Positions 16,949-25,709 of a stretch of DNA of 30,738 nucleotides are shown in pieces. The translations under genes and the position numbers were made by a program. Below the pieces are notes generated by a model. The model saw nothing but the letters and a program-made list of their open reading frames with translations, had not been told where the DNA came from and ran no database searches. The DNA lies in NCBI GenBank assembly GCA_016463105.1, contig JAEMRY010000004.1, positions 1 through 30,738 on the forward strand. Reading direction: 5' to 3'. Position 1 is the stretch's first letter. Every line of letters begins with the position of its first letter. This DNA comes from Ilumatobacteraceae bacterium. Its GTDB lineage: Bacteria > Actinomycetota > Acidimicrobiia > Acidimicrobiales > Ilumatobacteraceae.

Positions 16949-17794
16949 CTAATCAATCAACGCATCAGAACGCATGCCAGCACGTTCAAGATGAATCGGC
17001 AAAACTCGACCGTAAAGTTCTTTGGCTCGTTGCGGACTGCTGACCATTCCGGACTCTTCGACATAGCTAAAAATTGCAACATATCGTTTTCGTGAACCCA
17101 ACAGTGGCGTAACACGGTGCAACGAATAACGACCCTTGAATATTTGCAAGTCTCCGGGCTCAAGACGCAATGTGTGAATCAAAGATCGATCATCATCCAA
17201 GACTTTTTCGACGATGTCATAATTCTCTGCAATTGTTGAACGCACGCGTGGACTGTATTCGAAATTTCCGCCAGCCTCTGCATTTTGGATAGCCAATGTG
17301 ACCGTGTAATTGTTTGTGTCAAAGTGCCAAGGAAATCCGTTGCCTGCCTCTGCCAAGTTCACGGTGACGTCAGCCAACGGGTCGGCATATGGAAAGAACT
17401 TTTCTTCATCAAGTACCTGCTTAATAAATGGCGAAAATGCAGGCCAGTCAAAAATTGCTCGCAGAATACTCTCTGGTCCGAAATTGTCGGCTGGCACAAA
17501 TGCGTTTGACCGATCATAAAATCGACGCAACGGATGACTCGTCGGTAAGTCAGGGCGATCTTGTGTGAAGTATGGGTTTGTTCGGGTGAAGTTGCGATGA
17601 CCATGCATCTCTACACGGTCGCATTCGTGCACTAGTTCATCAATTCGTTCGGCACGAAGAAACCCCTTGAGAACGACACAACCATCCTTGACTATGGATG
17701 AATTCAAATCGTCAATCAATGCCGTTCGCGCTGGCCCATGTATCGAAATGGGATATCGGACCGTGTCGATGTAATCGCTGGCAACAATTTTCAA
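16949..17794 (-). CDS. 2-oxoglutarate/Fe(II)-dependent oxygenase (HalD/BesD-like fold group, hydroxylase-type metal site)
   Basis: A 281-residue protein with the double-stranded beta-helix oxygenase pattern: WHFDTNNYTVTLA gives His157 and Asp159 of the iron triad, SLHRV gives His226, and RKRYVAIFSY supplies Arg237 for 2-oxoglutarate. The surrounding motifs (NLAEAGNGFPWHFD, AEAGGNFEYSPRVR) resemble the HalD/BesD halogenase group. The Asp is kept, and radical halogenases replace it with Gly, so this should be a hydroxylase. The start is TTG at 17794 (MKIVASDYID); I see no better one. It is followed by the MDR gene (15868-16935) with a 13-base gap and is probably co-transcribed with it. The amino-acid-like substrates of relatives suggest a small amine substrate, unproven. 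Confidence 0.8.
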   Translation of the reverse strand: MKIVASDYIDTVRYPISIHGPARTALIDDLNSSIVKDGCVVLKGFLRAERIDELVHECDRVEMHGHRNFTRTNPYFTQDRPDLPTSHPLRRFYDRSNAFVPADNFGPESILRAIFDWPAFSPFIKQVLDEEKFFPYADPLADVTVNLAEAGNGFPWHFDTNNYTVTLAIQNAEAGGNFEYSPRVRSTIAENYDIVEKVLDDDRSLIHTLRLEPGDLQIFKGRYSLHRVTPLLGSRKRYVAIFSYVEESGMVSSPQRAKELYGRVLPIHLERAGMRSDALID

Positions 17795-17883
17795 GACAAC
17801 AATCCTTCCAACAACGATTCGTAATAACGATATTAGGCAGAAGTCGTGAGTTGGCCGAATTAAGTCGTAAAGTCAAAGGCGAA

Positions 17884-19692
17884 ATGGATCTCAAAATAGC
17901 GTCTGCAACAGCTACGACCAGCGAGAAAAGCGCGGTCGATTCGTTGCTTGGTCCTGCCACTGAAACATCCCAAGGCGGTGAACGAAATTCGGCTGGTTAT
18001 CGAGTTGCTCGGGGTGGAGAATCTTTACGCAGTCTGCGACATTTGTTGTTGCCAACTCTTCATGCAGTCAATGACCGAGTCGGTTGGTTAAGCCGTGGGG
18101 CGATCAATTACATTTCGCAACGCCTAGATATTGCCCCGGCAGACATTTATGGAGTTGCTACTTTTTATGCGTTGTTTGACACAAACGAGCGACCCGCGAG
18201 ACAAGTGCACGTTTGTATTGATCTCGCCTGTCGTGCGATGTCTGGTTGCAAAGAAGACTCAATTCCAAATGGAGCAATCGCGTCACCGTGCCTTGGTGTT
18301 TGCGAACGTGCGCCCGCGGTGCTTGTTATCGAAACTGGGGTAACTCCGAGATACGAAGTTCTCGCACCAGCAACAAATAATGAAATAGCCGAACTTGTCG
18401 CCGGCAAATCTGCGAGAACGCAGCAAGATATCGCCGCCGCCGTGCCACAAGCGCCTGACAATTCTTTAGTTTTGCTTTCACGAATCGGTCGAGTTGATCC
18501 ATTAAGCATCGACGAGTACATCGCTTCAGGTGGTTATGTTGCGTTGCGTCGAGCAATCGAAATTGGTGCAGAACAAGTAATTAAAGAAGTAACCGCATCG
18601 GGCTTAGTTGGCCGTGGCGGCGCAGCATTTCCAACTGGACGCAAATGGGCGGCCGTGGCTAGTCAGCCAGTAAAAACTCGTTATCTAATTTGTAATGCTG
18701 ATGAATCAGAACCTGGCACTTTCAAAGATCGCGTGCTAATGGAGGGTGACCCGTTCGCTTTGGTCGAGTCAATGACGATTGCCGCATTTGCAACAGGTTG
18801 TCAGCACGGATGGATATACCTGCGTGGCGAATATCCGCGAGCACTAAAAAATCTTCAAAATGCAATAACTTTGGCGCGTTCATGCTCAATGCTCGGAGAA
18901 AATATTCTGGGATCCGGTTTTGATTTTGACATAACTATTTTCAGAGGTGCAGGCGCTTACATCTGCGGTGAAGAAACTGCGATTTTTAATTCGATTGAGG
19001 GCTACCGTGGCGAACCTCGAAATAAACCGCCATTCCCAGTAGAAGTTGGTCTGTTCGGCAAGCCAACAGTTGTCAATAATGTTGAAACACTTGTCAATGT
19101 GTTGCCGATCATCACAAATACGGGTGACAAATATGCAACTTGGGGCACGACGGGATCAAAGGGCAAAAAACTATTCTGCGTTTCGGGCGCAGTAAATAAG
19201 CCGGGCGTTTTTGAAGTAACTTTCGGTGCAACATTGCGACAATTAATTGATCTTGCTGGGGGTATCAAGGCGGGTTCGTCATTGCAGGCCGTTTTGTTGG
19301 GTGGAGCCGCAGGGGGTTTTGTTGGGCCTGAAGATCTTGACCTCGAATTAACACTCGAGGCCGCTCGGGCTGCGGGCACAACACTTGGTTCAGGTGTTGT
19401 AATGGTCCTAGATCAAACTGTTGACATTGTCGATCAATTGCAACGCATCGCCGCATTCTTTCGAGACGAATCTTGCGGGCAATGTGTGCCATGTCGAGTC
19501 GGAACAGTCCGCCAACAAGAAGCCCTTGCTCGCCTAGTTAAATCTTCGGGCTCTCAAAATTCTGCTGTTGATCTTCAGTTGCTGCGAGATCTCGGCCAAG
19601 TGATGCGTGATGCCAGCATTTGTGGTTTGGGGCAAACTGCTCACAATGCCATCGATTCGGCGTTAACTCGCCTTAAAGTGTTTTCGGCATGA
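17884..19692 (+). CDS. NAD-linked formate dehydrogenase diaphorase subunit, fused FdsG(NuoE)-FdsB(NuoF)
   Basis: A 602-residue fusion. The first part (about residues 40-165) is a NuoE/FdsG thioredoxin-like [2Fe-2S] domain: LPTLHAVNDRVGWLS, ISQRLDIAPADIYGVATFYALF, then C111, C116, C136 and C140. The second part is NuoF/FdsB: GLVGRGGAAFPTGRKW for FMN and NADH, YICGEETAIFNSIEGYRGEPR, and the [4Fe-4S] site SCGQCVPCRVGT with the final Cys in SICGLGQ. It passes electrons from the alpha subunit to NAD. The fusion is also known in Methylobacterium Fdh1B. I start at the ATG at 17884 because the open frame before it (from 17698) lies antisense to the 5' end of the oxygenase gene and has no family likeness; a TTG at 17851 is possible. 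Its stop overlaps the next ATG (19689) as ATGA. Confidence 0.92.
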   Translation: MDLKIASATATTSEKSAVDSLLGPATETSQGGERNSAGYRVARGGESLRSLRHLLLPTLHAVNDRVGWLSRGAINYISQRLDIAPADIYGVATFYALFDTNERPARQVHVCIDLACRAMSGCKEDSIPNGAIASPCLGVCERAPAVLVIETGVTPRYEVLAPATNNEIAELVAGKSARTQQDIAAAVPQAPDNSLVLLSRIGRVDPLSIDEYIASGGYVALRRAIEIGAEQVIKEVTASGLVGRGGAAFPTGRKWAAVASQPVKTRYLICNADESEPGTFKDRVLMEGDPFALVESMTIAAFATGCQHGWIYLRGEYPRALKNLQNAITLARSCSMLGENILGSGFDFDITIFRGAGAYICGEETAIFNSIEGYRGEPRNKPPFPVEVGLFGKPTVVNNVETLVNVLPIITNTGDKYATWGTTGSKGKKLFCVSGAVNKPGVFEVTFGATLRQLIDLAGGIKAGSSLQAVLLGGAAGGFVGPEDLDLELTLEAARAAGTTLGSGVVMVLDQTVDIVDQLQRIAAFFRDESCGQCVPCRVGTVRQQEALARLVKSSGSQNSAVDLQLLRDLGQVMRDASICGLGQTAHNAIDSALTRLKVFSA

Positions 19693-20627
19693 GCACACAA
19701 GTAACAACCGGCTTACAGGTTCGACGAACTGTCGAATTAACAATTGACGGACAAAAAGTTAATGCGGTTGAAGGCTCTACTCTGCTTGACGCTTGTCGCG
19801 CATCTGGCAAAGAGATTCCAACACTTTGTTATGGTGACACGATCACGCCAAAAAATGCGTGCCGAGTGTGCATGGTCGAACTCGAAGGTTCACGAACACT
19901 TGTACCAAGTTGCTCGCGCAAAGTCGAACCAGGCATGGTTGTCAATACGAATAATGAGCGCACCAGCCACAGCCGCAAACTTGTGCTTGAGTTACTCGGC
20001 TCATCGGTCGATCTTTCGTTGACAAAAAATGTTGCCAGATGGAACGAAGGTTACGGAGCCGAGCCGAGTCGCTTTGGTGCACCGTCGTTTCATCATGACG
20101 ATCGCGACGAAGCAGTGACCGGTCATCACCACCAACCCGATGGTTCAACCGCCGAGACTGTGCACCAACCAGTCAAAATTGACAACAATCTTTATATTCG
20201 CGATTATTCAAAATGTATTTTGTGTTACCAGTGTGTTGACGCTTGTGGTGAGCAGTGGCAAAATACTTTCGCAATCACAACTGCTGGTCGTGGTTTCGAC
20301 GCACGAATTTCTACAGAGTTCGCAGTTGACTTAACAGATTCGGCATGTGTTTATTGCGGCAACTGCATTCAAGTCTGCCCAACTGGTGCGTTGATGTTTA
20401 CGAGCGAATACGAAATGCGCCAAGACGGCACATGGAACGAGCCCGAGCAAACCCAGACAGACACGATTTGCCCATACTGCGGCGTTGGTTGCGCACTGAC
20501 ATTGCACGTGCAAGACAACACAATCGTCAAAGTAACCTCACCGAGCGATCACTCGGTTACTCATGGCAATCTATGCATAAAGGGTCGATTTGGCTTTCAA
20601 CACGTACAGAACCGCAGTTCTGAATAG
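19689..20627 (+). CDS. Formate dehydrogenase alpha subunit N-terminal portion as a separate Fe-S protein
   Basis: A 312-residue electron-transfer protein equal to the front third of an FdsA/Fdh1A alpha subunit. It has a [2Fe-2S] domain (C47, C58, C61, C75), two [4Fe-4S] sites (C176-C179-C182-C186 and C220-C223-C226-C230) and the molybdopterin-oxidoreductase N-terminal [4Fe-4S] domain (CPYCGVGC at 261-268, then C296 in LCIKGRFGF). It stops 16 residues after C296, exactly where one-piece subunits go on into the catalytic domain. That catalytic domain is encoded at 13922-15856. The NuoG-type His-Cys cluster region is not present (residues 95-130 have no Cys). A His-rich loop (HHDDRDEAVTGHHH, 135-148) precedes the ferredoxin part. 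Coupled to the FdsG-FdsB gene by ATGA. Confidence 0.92.
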   Translation: MSTQVTTGLQVRRTVELTIDGQKVNAVEGSTLLDACRASGKEIPTLCYGDTITPKNACRVCMVELEGSRTLVPSCSRKVEPGMVVNTNNERTSHSRKLVLELLGSSVDLSLTKNVARWNEGYGAEPSRFGAPSFHHDDRDEAVTGHHHQPDGSTAETVHQPVKIDNNLYIRDYSKCILCYQCVDACGEQWQNTFAITTAGRGFDARISTEFAVDLTDSACVYCGNCIQVCPTGALMFTSEYEMRQDGTWNEPEQTQTDTICPYCGVGCALTLHVQDNTIVKVTSPSDHSVTHGNLCIKGRFGFQHVQNRSSE

Positions 20628-20674
20628 CAATTTCGCTTAGCAGAATAATTTATTAAATCTGATTAACTAGAGCA

Positions 20675-21652
20675 ATGGATAAGCGGCTGCCGATTATTGA
20701 TATCGCGCCACTAACTACTGAAAACTCAGCAGAATTGGCGTTCAACCAAGCAGCCAATTCTCTTTACAAAGCGCTAAGCGAAGTGGGCTTCGCAATAATT
20801 GTTGGGCACCAAGTTGCTAGCGAGACGACTTTGGCAATGCGCAAAGCAGTTTCAACTCTCTTCGAAACACCCCGAGAAGTTCTGGCTCGTGACATGGTTA
20901 TCAAAGGCAATTATCGGGGCTTCGTGCCGTTGGGGTTTTTTACTCCAAACTCTGGCAAAGGCAAAGCCGATCAATATGAGGCATGGAAACTTCACAACGA
21001 AACTGATTCAGATGATCCAATCTGCAGAGCCTGCAATCTTTATGGACCAAATAAATGGCCAGATATTGCCCAAGACATAAAGACCCCAGTCATGAATTAC
21101 TGGAGTGAACTGACTCGTGTCAGCAAGTGTCTAATCATCGCGCTTTGCAAATCGATGAATATCGATGAAAAATATATTCTTTCTTGCATGGTAAATCCAC
21201 TAACAAACATGACACTGCTTAACTATCCGCCGACTCCTCCAGACGGTGATACTTGGGGGCAACACCCACATAAAGATTTCAATCTGCTGACCCTTCTTGC
21301 TCACGACCCAGTTGGCGGATTAGAAGTGCGTACACTCGACGAAGAATGGATCCAAGCCGAATGCCCGCAAGATGGCATGATTTTAAATGTTGGCGACATG
21401 CTTGAACTATGGAGTGGCGGTCGTTTAATTTCTACACCGCACCGAGTGATTAATCGTTCAGGAAATTCTCGTCAATCGTTTCCATATTTTTCTAAGCCGC
21501 GCTGGGATGTAATCGTTGAACCACTACTTGAGCCAATTAATGGATTCGAGCGCGAGCCTCTGCATGTCGGCACGAGCGCAGCAAACATCTGGTACTCAAA
21601 TTGGCCAGACTCGGTGTCGCCTGACTTGAGCCAACACACGAATTACAACTGA
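20675..21652 (+). CDS. 2-oxoglutarate/Fe(II) oxygenase, isopenicillin-N-synthase-like family
   Basis: A 325-residue member of the IPNS/DIOX family. The N-terminal DIOX segment is clear (LPIIDIAPL, then SLYKALSEVGFAIIVGH). The iron triad is His199, Asp201 (HPHKDFNLLTLL) and His256 (STPHRV), and Arg266 with Ser268 (RQSF) forms the usual 2-oxoglutarate RxS pair, so the site is intact. It starts 47 bases after the Fe-S subunit gene and ends two bases before the sulfatase-like gene at 21655, so it probably heads a three-gene operon. Related bacterial proteins act on varied small molecules or gibberellin-like and nucleobase substrates; the substrate here is not known. It is unrelated in sequence to the TauD/AtsK oxygenases that cleave sulfate esters. 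Confidence 0.85.
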   Translation: MDKRLPIIDIAPLTTENSAELAFNQAANSLYKALSEVGFAIIVGHQVASETTLAMRKAVSTLFETPREVLARDMVIKGNYRGFVPLGFFTPNSGKGKADQYEAWKLHNETDSDDPICRACNLYGPNKWPDIAQDIKTPVMNYWSELTRVSKCLIIALCKSMNIDEKYILSCMVNPLTNMTLLNYPPTPPDGDTWGQHPHKDFNLLTLLAHDPVGGLEVRTLDEEWIQAECPQDGMILNVGDMLELWSGGRLISTPHRVINRSGNSRQSFPYFSKPRWDVIVEPLLEPINGFEREPLHVGTSAANIWYSNWPDSVSPDLSQHTNYN

Positions 21653-21654
21653 CC

Positions 21655-23373
21655 ATGAACAAACCAACCCGCGCGAGAAGTTTTGAGCCCGATAGTCGTA
21701 ACACGATTACTTTGCCGACTGGCCAAATAACGCATCGCGATCACGCCGAACACTCGCAACGACTTGTACGAAACTTTTATCAAGTTAACCCAGATGTGTG
21801 GTGCTTGGTCGGCAATGGATTATCAAACCAAACATTTATTAATGCACCAGATGGAATTATCGCAATCGACACTGGCGAATCAAATGAAGAGATGCGCACT
21901 GCGATTGCAGAGTTACGCACCAAAACTTCGCGCCCAATTGTTGCAGTTCTTTACACGCACTTTCATTATGTTTCAGGCACACAAGCAGTTCTAGATGAAG
22001 ACCCATCTCGTGATGTCAAAATATGGGGACACGAAAAGATCGCCTACAACCGAATCAGAGCCACATCAGAGATTGCACCCGCCTACGGTCGCGGATTAGT
22101 CGAGCAGTTCGCGATCACCCTGCCACAAGATGGCCCAGACGGCATTGTAAATGTTGGCTTAGGTCGTTTCTACCGCAACCCAGAACACACAACCCAGACA
22201 AACGGTTTCATTGAACCTAAAAATACTTTCAACTCGCAGTGCACAATCAAAGTCGCCGGGCTGAGCATTGACGTAACTCCTGCACCATCTGACGCAGATG
22301 ATTCTGTTACTTACTGGTTTAAATCACTTGGTTGTGCTGTCAACAACTTAGTTTGGCCAGTGCTATTTAATATTTTCGCGATTCGCGGCGAAGAATACCG
22401 AGACCCCAGAATCATGCTCACTGGTATTGATCATCTGCTTTCACTTAACGCTGAACATTTAATCGGCGCACATGGCATGCCGATTAGTGGTGCTGACGAA
22501 ATTATGAACCGCGTCACAAAATATCGAGATTCAATACAGTTTTTGTGGGATCAAACAGTGCGTCTTACAAACCGTGGCTATACAAGCATCGAACTTGGTC
22601 ATGCAATTCGATTGCCAGATTTTTATGATGAAGATAATTTGACATCCGAGTTTTATGGGGTCGCCGAACACCATGTTCGCCAAATTCGCAGCGGGCTACT
22701 CGGCTGGTTTGACGGCGACGAGGCAAACTTGTTTCCGCTACCTCGAAAAGAACATGCCGACCGAATGATTCTTGGTTTTGGTGGTCGCGAGAAAGTTCGC
22801 AAAATTGCCGGCGATGCAATCACGCAGAACGATTTGCGATGGGCCTGCGAACTTGGATCTTGGCTTAGTTACAGCACTGACACTGAAACTTCGGATCAGG
22901 TGCTTTTAGCAACAGTGCTTCGTCTAATCGCACAACGCACAACTGCAGCCAATATTCGAAATTGGTGTTTTGCCCGAGCGCGTCACCTTGACGGCAGTTA
23001 TGACGCAACAAGATTTAAGACTCATCGACTAACTCGTAAACAAATTATTTCTGCACCAGCAGAGCGTTCTGTTCATATCTTGCGGGTGATGCTTGATCCT
23101 GATCGGGCTATAGCTATTGATGCAGATATTTGTTTCAATTTTGTAGGCCACGAAAAAACTGGTCTACATATTCGAAACTGCATTGCTAAACAAACTGACG
23201 GGCGAGATGCAAAAATACAACTCACTTGCACGCTTGAAACTTGGGCAGATATTTTGACTGGTGTGACGACTTTGTCTGAGGCTATTAATTCGGGTGCGTT
23301 GAAAATTGATGGCAATCTCGCAACTGTAAAAAGTGCACTCGCTGCGTTTGACATTGATGGTCTGCGCTCGTGA
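21655..23373 (+). CDS. Alkyl-sulfatase-like metallo-beta-lactamase-fold protein with altered metal motif
   Basis: A 572-residue protein with the layout of SdsA1/BDS1-type alkyl sulfatases: an MBL-fold domain (about 40-290), a helical dimerisation part (about 300-440) and an SCP2-like C-terminal domain (about 450-570). NGLSNQTFINAPDGIIAIDTGE is the family's opening, and ATSEIAPAYGRG and the histidine of GAHGMPISG are kept. The usual HxHxDH metal site reads H102-F-H104-Y-V106-S107, so the Asp and last His are missing. No signal peptide is seen, whereas secreted SdsA1 has one. It may be a divergent branch with a single metal or another chemistry, or an inactive relative. Its stop overlaps the GTG of the arylsulfatase gene, so the two are translated together. 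Confidence 0.8.
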   Translation: MNKPTRARSFEPDSRNTITLPTGQITHRDHAEHSQRLVRNFYQVNPDVWCLVGNGLSNQTFINAPDGIIAIDTGESNEEMRTAIAELRTKTSRPIVAVLYTHFHYVSGTQAVLDEDPSRDVKIWGHEKIAYNRIRATSEIAPAYGRGLVEQFAITLPQDGPDGIVNVGLGRFYRNPEHTTQTNGFIEPKNTFNSQCTIKVAGLSIDVTPAPSDADDSVTYWFKSLGCAVNNLVWPVLFNIFAIRGEEYRDPRIMLTGIDHLLSLNAEHLIGAHGMPISGADEIMNRVTKYRDSIQFLWDQTVRLTNRGYTSIELGHAIRLPDFYDEDNLTSEFYGVAEHHVRQIRSGLLGWFDGDEANLFPLPRKEHADRMILGFGGREKVRKIAGDAITQNDLRWACELGSWLSYSTDTETSDQVLLATVLRLIAQRTTAANIRNWCFARARHLDGSYDATRFKTHRLTRKQIISAPAERSVHILRVMLDPDRAIAIDADICFNFVGHEKTGLHIRNCIAKQTDGRDAKIQLTCTLETWADILTGVTTLSEAINSGALKIDGNLATVKSALAAFDIDGLRS

Positions 23374-25706
23374 GCCAACAGAGTCTCCCCCGTGCAACAC
23401 CCAAGTTTTCAGGAGAGATCAAGAAGGTAATAACAGATTCAACGCCAGAGAAACTCTTAGCGCCCAAGGCTCCGGCTGACGCCCCAAATATTTTATTGAT
23501 CATGCTCGACGATGTCGGCTTCGGGTCTTTTGGCAATTTTGGTGGGCCAGTAACGACACCAGGTCTTGACAAAATCGCCAAGCAAGGTTTGCGTTATAAC
23601 CAATTTCATACCACTGCACTTTGCTCTCCGACTCGCGCCGCACTATTAACCGGTCGCAATCACCACACAGTGCACATGGGCGGCATAACCGAAATTGCCA
23701 ACTCGTTTCCGGGATACGACAGTGCAATCCCCCCTGAATCGGCAACGGTTGCCCAAGTTCTTCGGATGTCTGGTTATAGCACTGCATGTTTTGGCAAATG
23801 GCACTTGGCCCCATCGTGGGAGCAGAGCCCGGCAGGCCCGTTTGATCGCTGGCCAACGGGTTTAGGTTTTGATCGCTTCTACGGAATCATGGGCGCCGAA
23901 TCTTCGCAATATGAGCCACCCGTATACGACCAGACGACGCCGATCTCTCCTCACATCGGCAAACCCGATTATCACCTCACGCAAGACCTGGCAGATCAAA
24001 CAATTACTTGGATGCAACGACAAAAAGCTTCGTCGCCCAACAAACCTTTCTTCTGTTATTTTTCGACGCCTGCAGTGCACGCCCCACATCATGTGCCACC
24101 CGAATGGATCGAAAAGTACAAAGGCAAATTTGATAGCGGATGGGACAGTCTGCGAGATGAGATTTATCAACGACAACTAAAACTCGGTGTTATTCCTGCA
24201 GATACAGCCTTGACAAAACGCCCAGAGCAAATACCGGCATGGGATGACTACCCCGAGCGCTATCGACCAGTTGCTAGTCGGTTGATGGAGACTTTCGCAG
24301 GTTTTCTTGCGCACACTGACGCCCAAATCGCGCGGGTGATTGATGCACTTGATGATCTTGAGATTGCCGACAACACTCTGGTCATCTATATCACTGGTGA
24401 CAACGGAGCATCAGCCGAGGGCACAATTCACGGAGCATGGAGTGCGCCCTCGTTTCAAAACGGTGTTCCTGAAGATCCAGAATGGTTGCTCGAACATATC
24501 GATGACTTCGGTACAGCCAAGTGTGAAAATCACTTCAACGTTGGTTGGGCATGGGCGCTCGATTCGCCGTTTCAATGGATGAAACAAGTTGCATCACATT
24601 TTGGCGGCACTCGTAATGCAATCGCAATTTCGTGGCCGAAAAATATAAAAGATGTCGGCGCTTTGCGTTCGCAGTTTCATCATGTGATTGATATCGCACC
24701 AACAATTTATGAAGTCGCTGGCATCACCCCACCGACACACGTCAACGGCATTGAACAAATGCCGATTCACGGCACATCAATGCAGTATTCGTTTGATAAT
24801 GCAACCCAGCCAAGCACGCACACCAGTCAATATTTCGAGATTCTCGGCAATCGCGCTTTGTATCACGAAGGTTGGATTGCATCGTGCTTTCACGGTCGCC
24901 TGCCATGGATTCGACTGCAAGGTTTTGAGTTTGACGGCCCACAAGAACGCTGGGAGTTGTACAACGTCGCAAAAGACTTTTCGCAAGCAATTGATCTTGC
25001 AGAATCGCATCCAGAAAAACTTGTTGAACTTCGTGCGCTATTTGATGTGCATGCCAAGCAATATGGCGTCTATCCATTGCGTGATCCAGGGTCACCGCGA
25101 CATGGTGATTTCGCAGTGCCACATTCGCTGGATGGAATTTCGAAAATGAAATACAACAAAGCACACTTTCGAATGCCCGAAAGTTCAGTGATCAATATCA
25201 AGAACTGTTCATTTCGAATAACTGCAGATATCGAAATTCAAGGACTACATCCTCATGGAGTGATCGTTTGCCAAGGCGGAAACATGGCCGGCTGGTCGTT
25301 ATATCTAAATACAGAATCTCAACCCGTGTTTCACTACAACTGGTTTGGCCACGAACACACTTCAATCGCCAGCAACACGAAACTCACAACCGGCAAGCAC
25401 ATAGTTGAAGTTAGTTTTGCTTACGATGGCGGGTTTGGTGCAGGCGGAAACGCAGTGCTTTTAGTCGATGATCTAGAAGTCAACTCAGGACGAATCGAAA
25501 AAACAGTGCCACTTGTTTATTCAATGAGTGGTGAAACTTTTGATGTTGGCGTTGATACTGGGTCAGCCGTTGGTCCATACCCACATGGCTTCAATTTCAC
25601 AGACCAAATTATTGCCGTGACTATTGAACGACTCGACGAACCGCCACCACAGATTCGCCAGAAAATGCGTGAAGGTGAATTTCGCGCCAGCCTCAGCACG
25701 CAATAG
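23370..25706 (+). CDS. Arylsulfatase-type sulfatase (formylglycine enzyme), cytoplasmic
   Basis: A 778-residue sulfatase. NILLIMLDDVGFG (metal aspartates 47-48) is followed by the activation motif CSPTRAALLTGR, with Cys85 to be converted to formylglycine, then GKWHL and ITGDNGASAEG with the late metal Asp-Asn. The length and the extra C-terminal beta-rich domain (about 590-770) fit the large actinobacterial arylsulfatases. There is no signal peptide, so it should act in the cytoplasm on an imported sulfate ester. It starts with GTG at 23370 inside the previous stop (GTGA). A formylglycine-generating enzyme is needed but not encoded here. The substrate is unknown; choline sulfate is tempting given the neighbours, but BetC-type choline sulfatases are shorter. 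Confidence 0.9.
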   Translation: MSQQSLPRATPKFSGEIKKVITDSTPEKLLAPKAPADAPNILLIMLDDVGFGSFGNFGGPVTTPGLDKIAKQGLRYNQFHTTALCSPTRAALLTGRNHHTVHMGGITEIANSFPGYDSAIPPESATVAQVLRMSGYSTACFGKWHLAPSWEQSPAGPFDRWPTGLGFDRFYGIMGAESSQYEPPVYDQTTPISPHIGKPDYHLTQDLADQTITWMQRQKASSPNKPFFCYFSTPAVHAPHHVPPEWIEKYKGKFDSGWDSLRDEIYQRQLKLGVIPADTALTKRPEQIPAWDDYPERYRPVASRLMETFAGFLAHTDAQIARVIDALDDLEIADNTLVIYITGDNGASAEGTIHGAWSAPSFQNGVPEDPEWLLEHIDDFGTAKCENHFNVGWAWALDSPFQWMKQVASHFGGTRNAIAISWPKNIKDVGALRSQFHHVIDIAPTIYEVAGITPPTHVNGIEQMPIHGTSMQYSFDNATQPSTHTSQYFEILGNRALYHEGWIASCFHGRLPWIRLQGFEFDGPQERWELYNVAKDFSQAIDLAESHPEKLVELRALFDVHAKQYGVYPLRDPGSPRHGDFAVPHSLDGISKMKYNKAHFRMPESSVINIKNCSFRITADIEIQGLHPHGVIVCQGGNMAGWSLYLNTESQPVFHYNWFGHEHTSIASNTKLTTGKHIVEVSFAYDGGFGAGGNAVLLVDDLEVNSGRIEKTVPLVYSMSGETFDVGVDTGSAVGPYPHGFNFTDQIIAVTIERLDEPPPQIRQKMREGEFRASLSTQ

Positions 25707-25709
25707 TTT

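Noticed and set aside
17698..17883. A 62-residue N-terminal extension of the FdsG-FdsB protein
   Set aside because: More than half of it lies antisense to the start of the oxygenase gene and has no likeness to FdsG; a start at 17884 fits the family.
19689..20627. NuoG or hydrogenase subunit rather than formate dehydrogenase
   Set aside because: It ends right after the molybdopterin-type CPYCGVGC...LCIKGRFGF segment and lacks the NuoG His-Cys region; the missing catalytic half is nearby.
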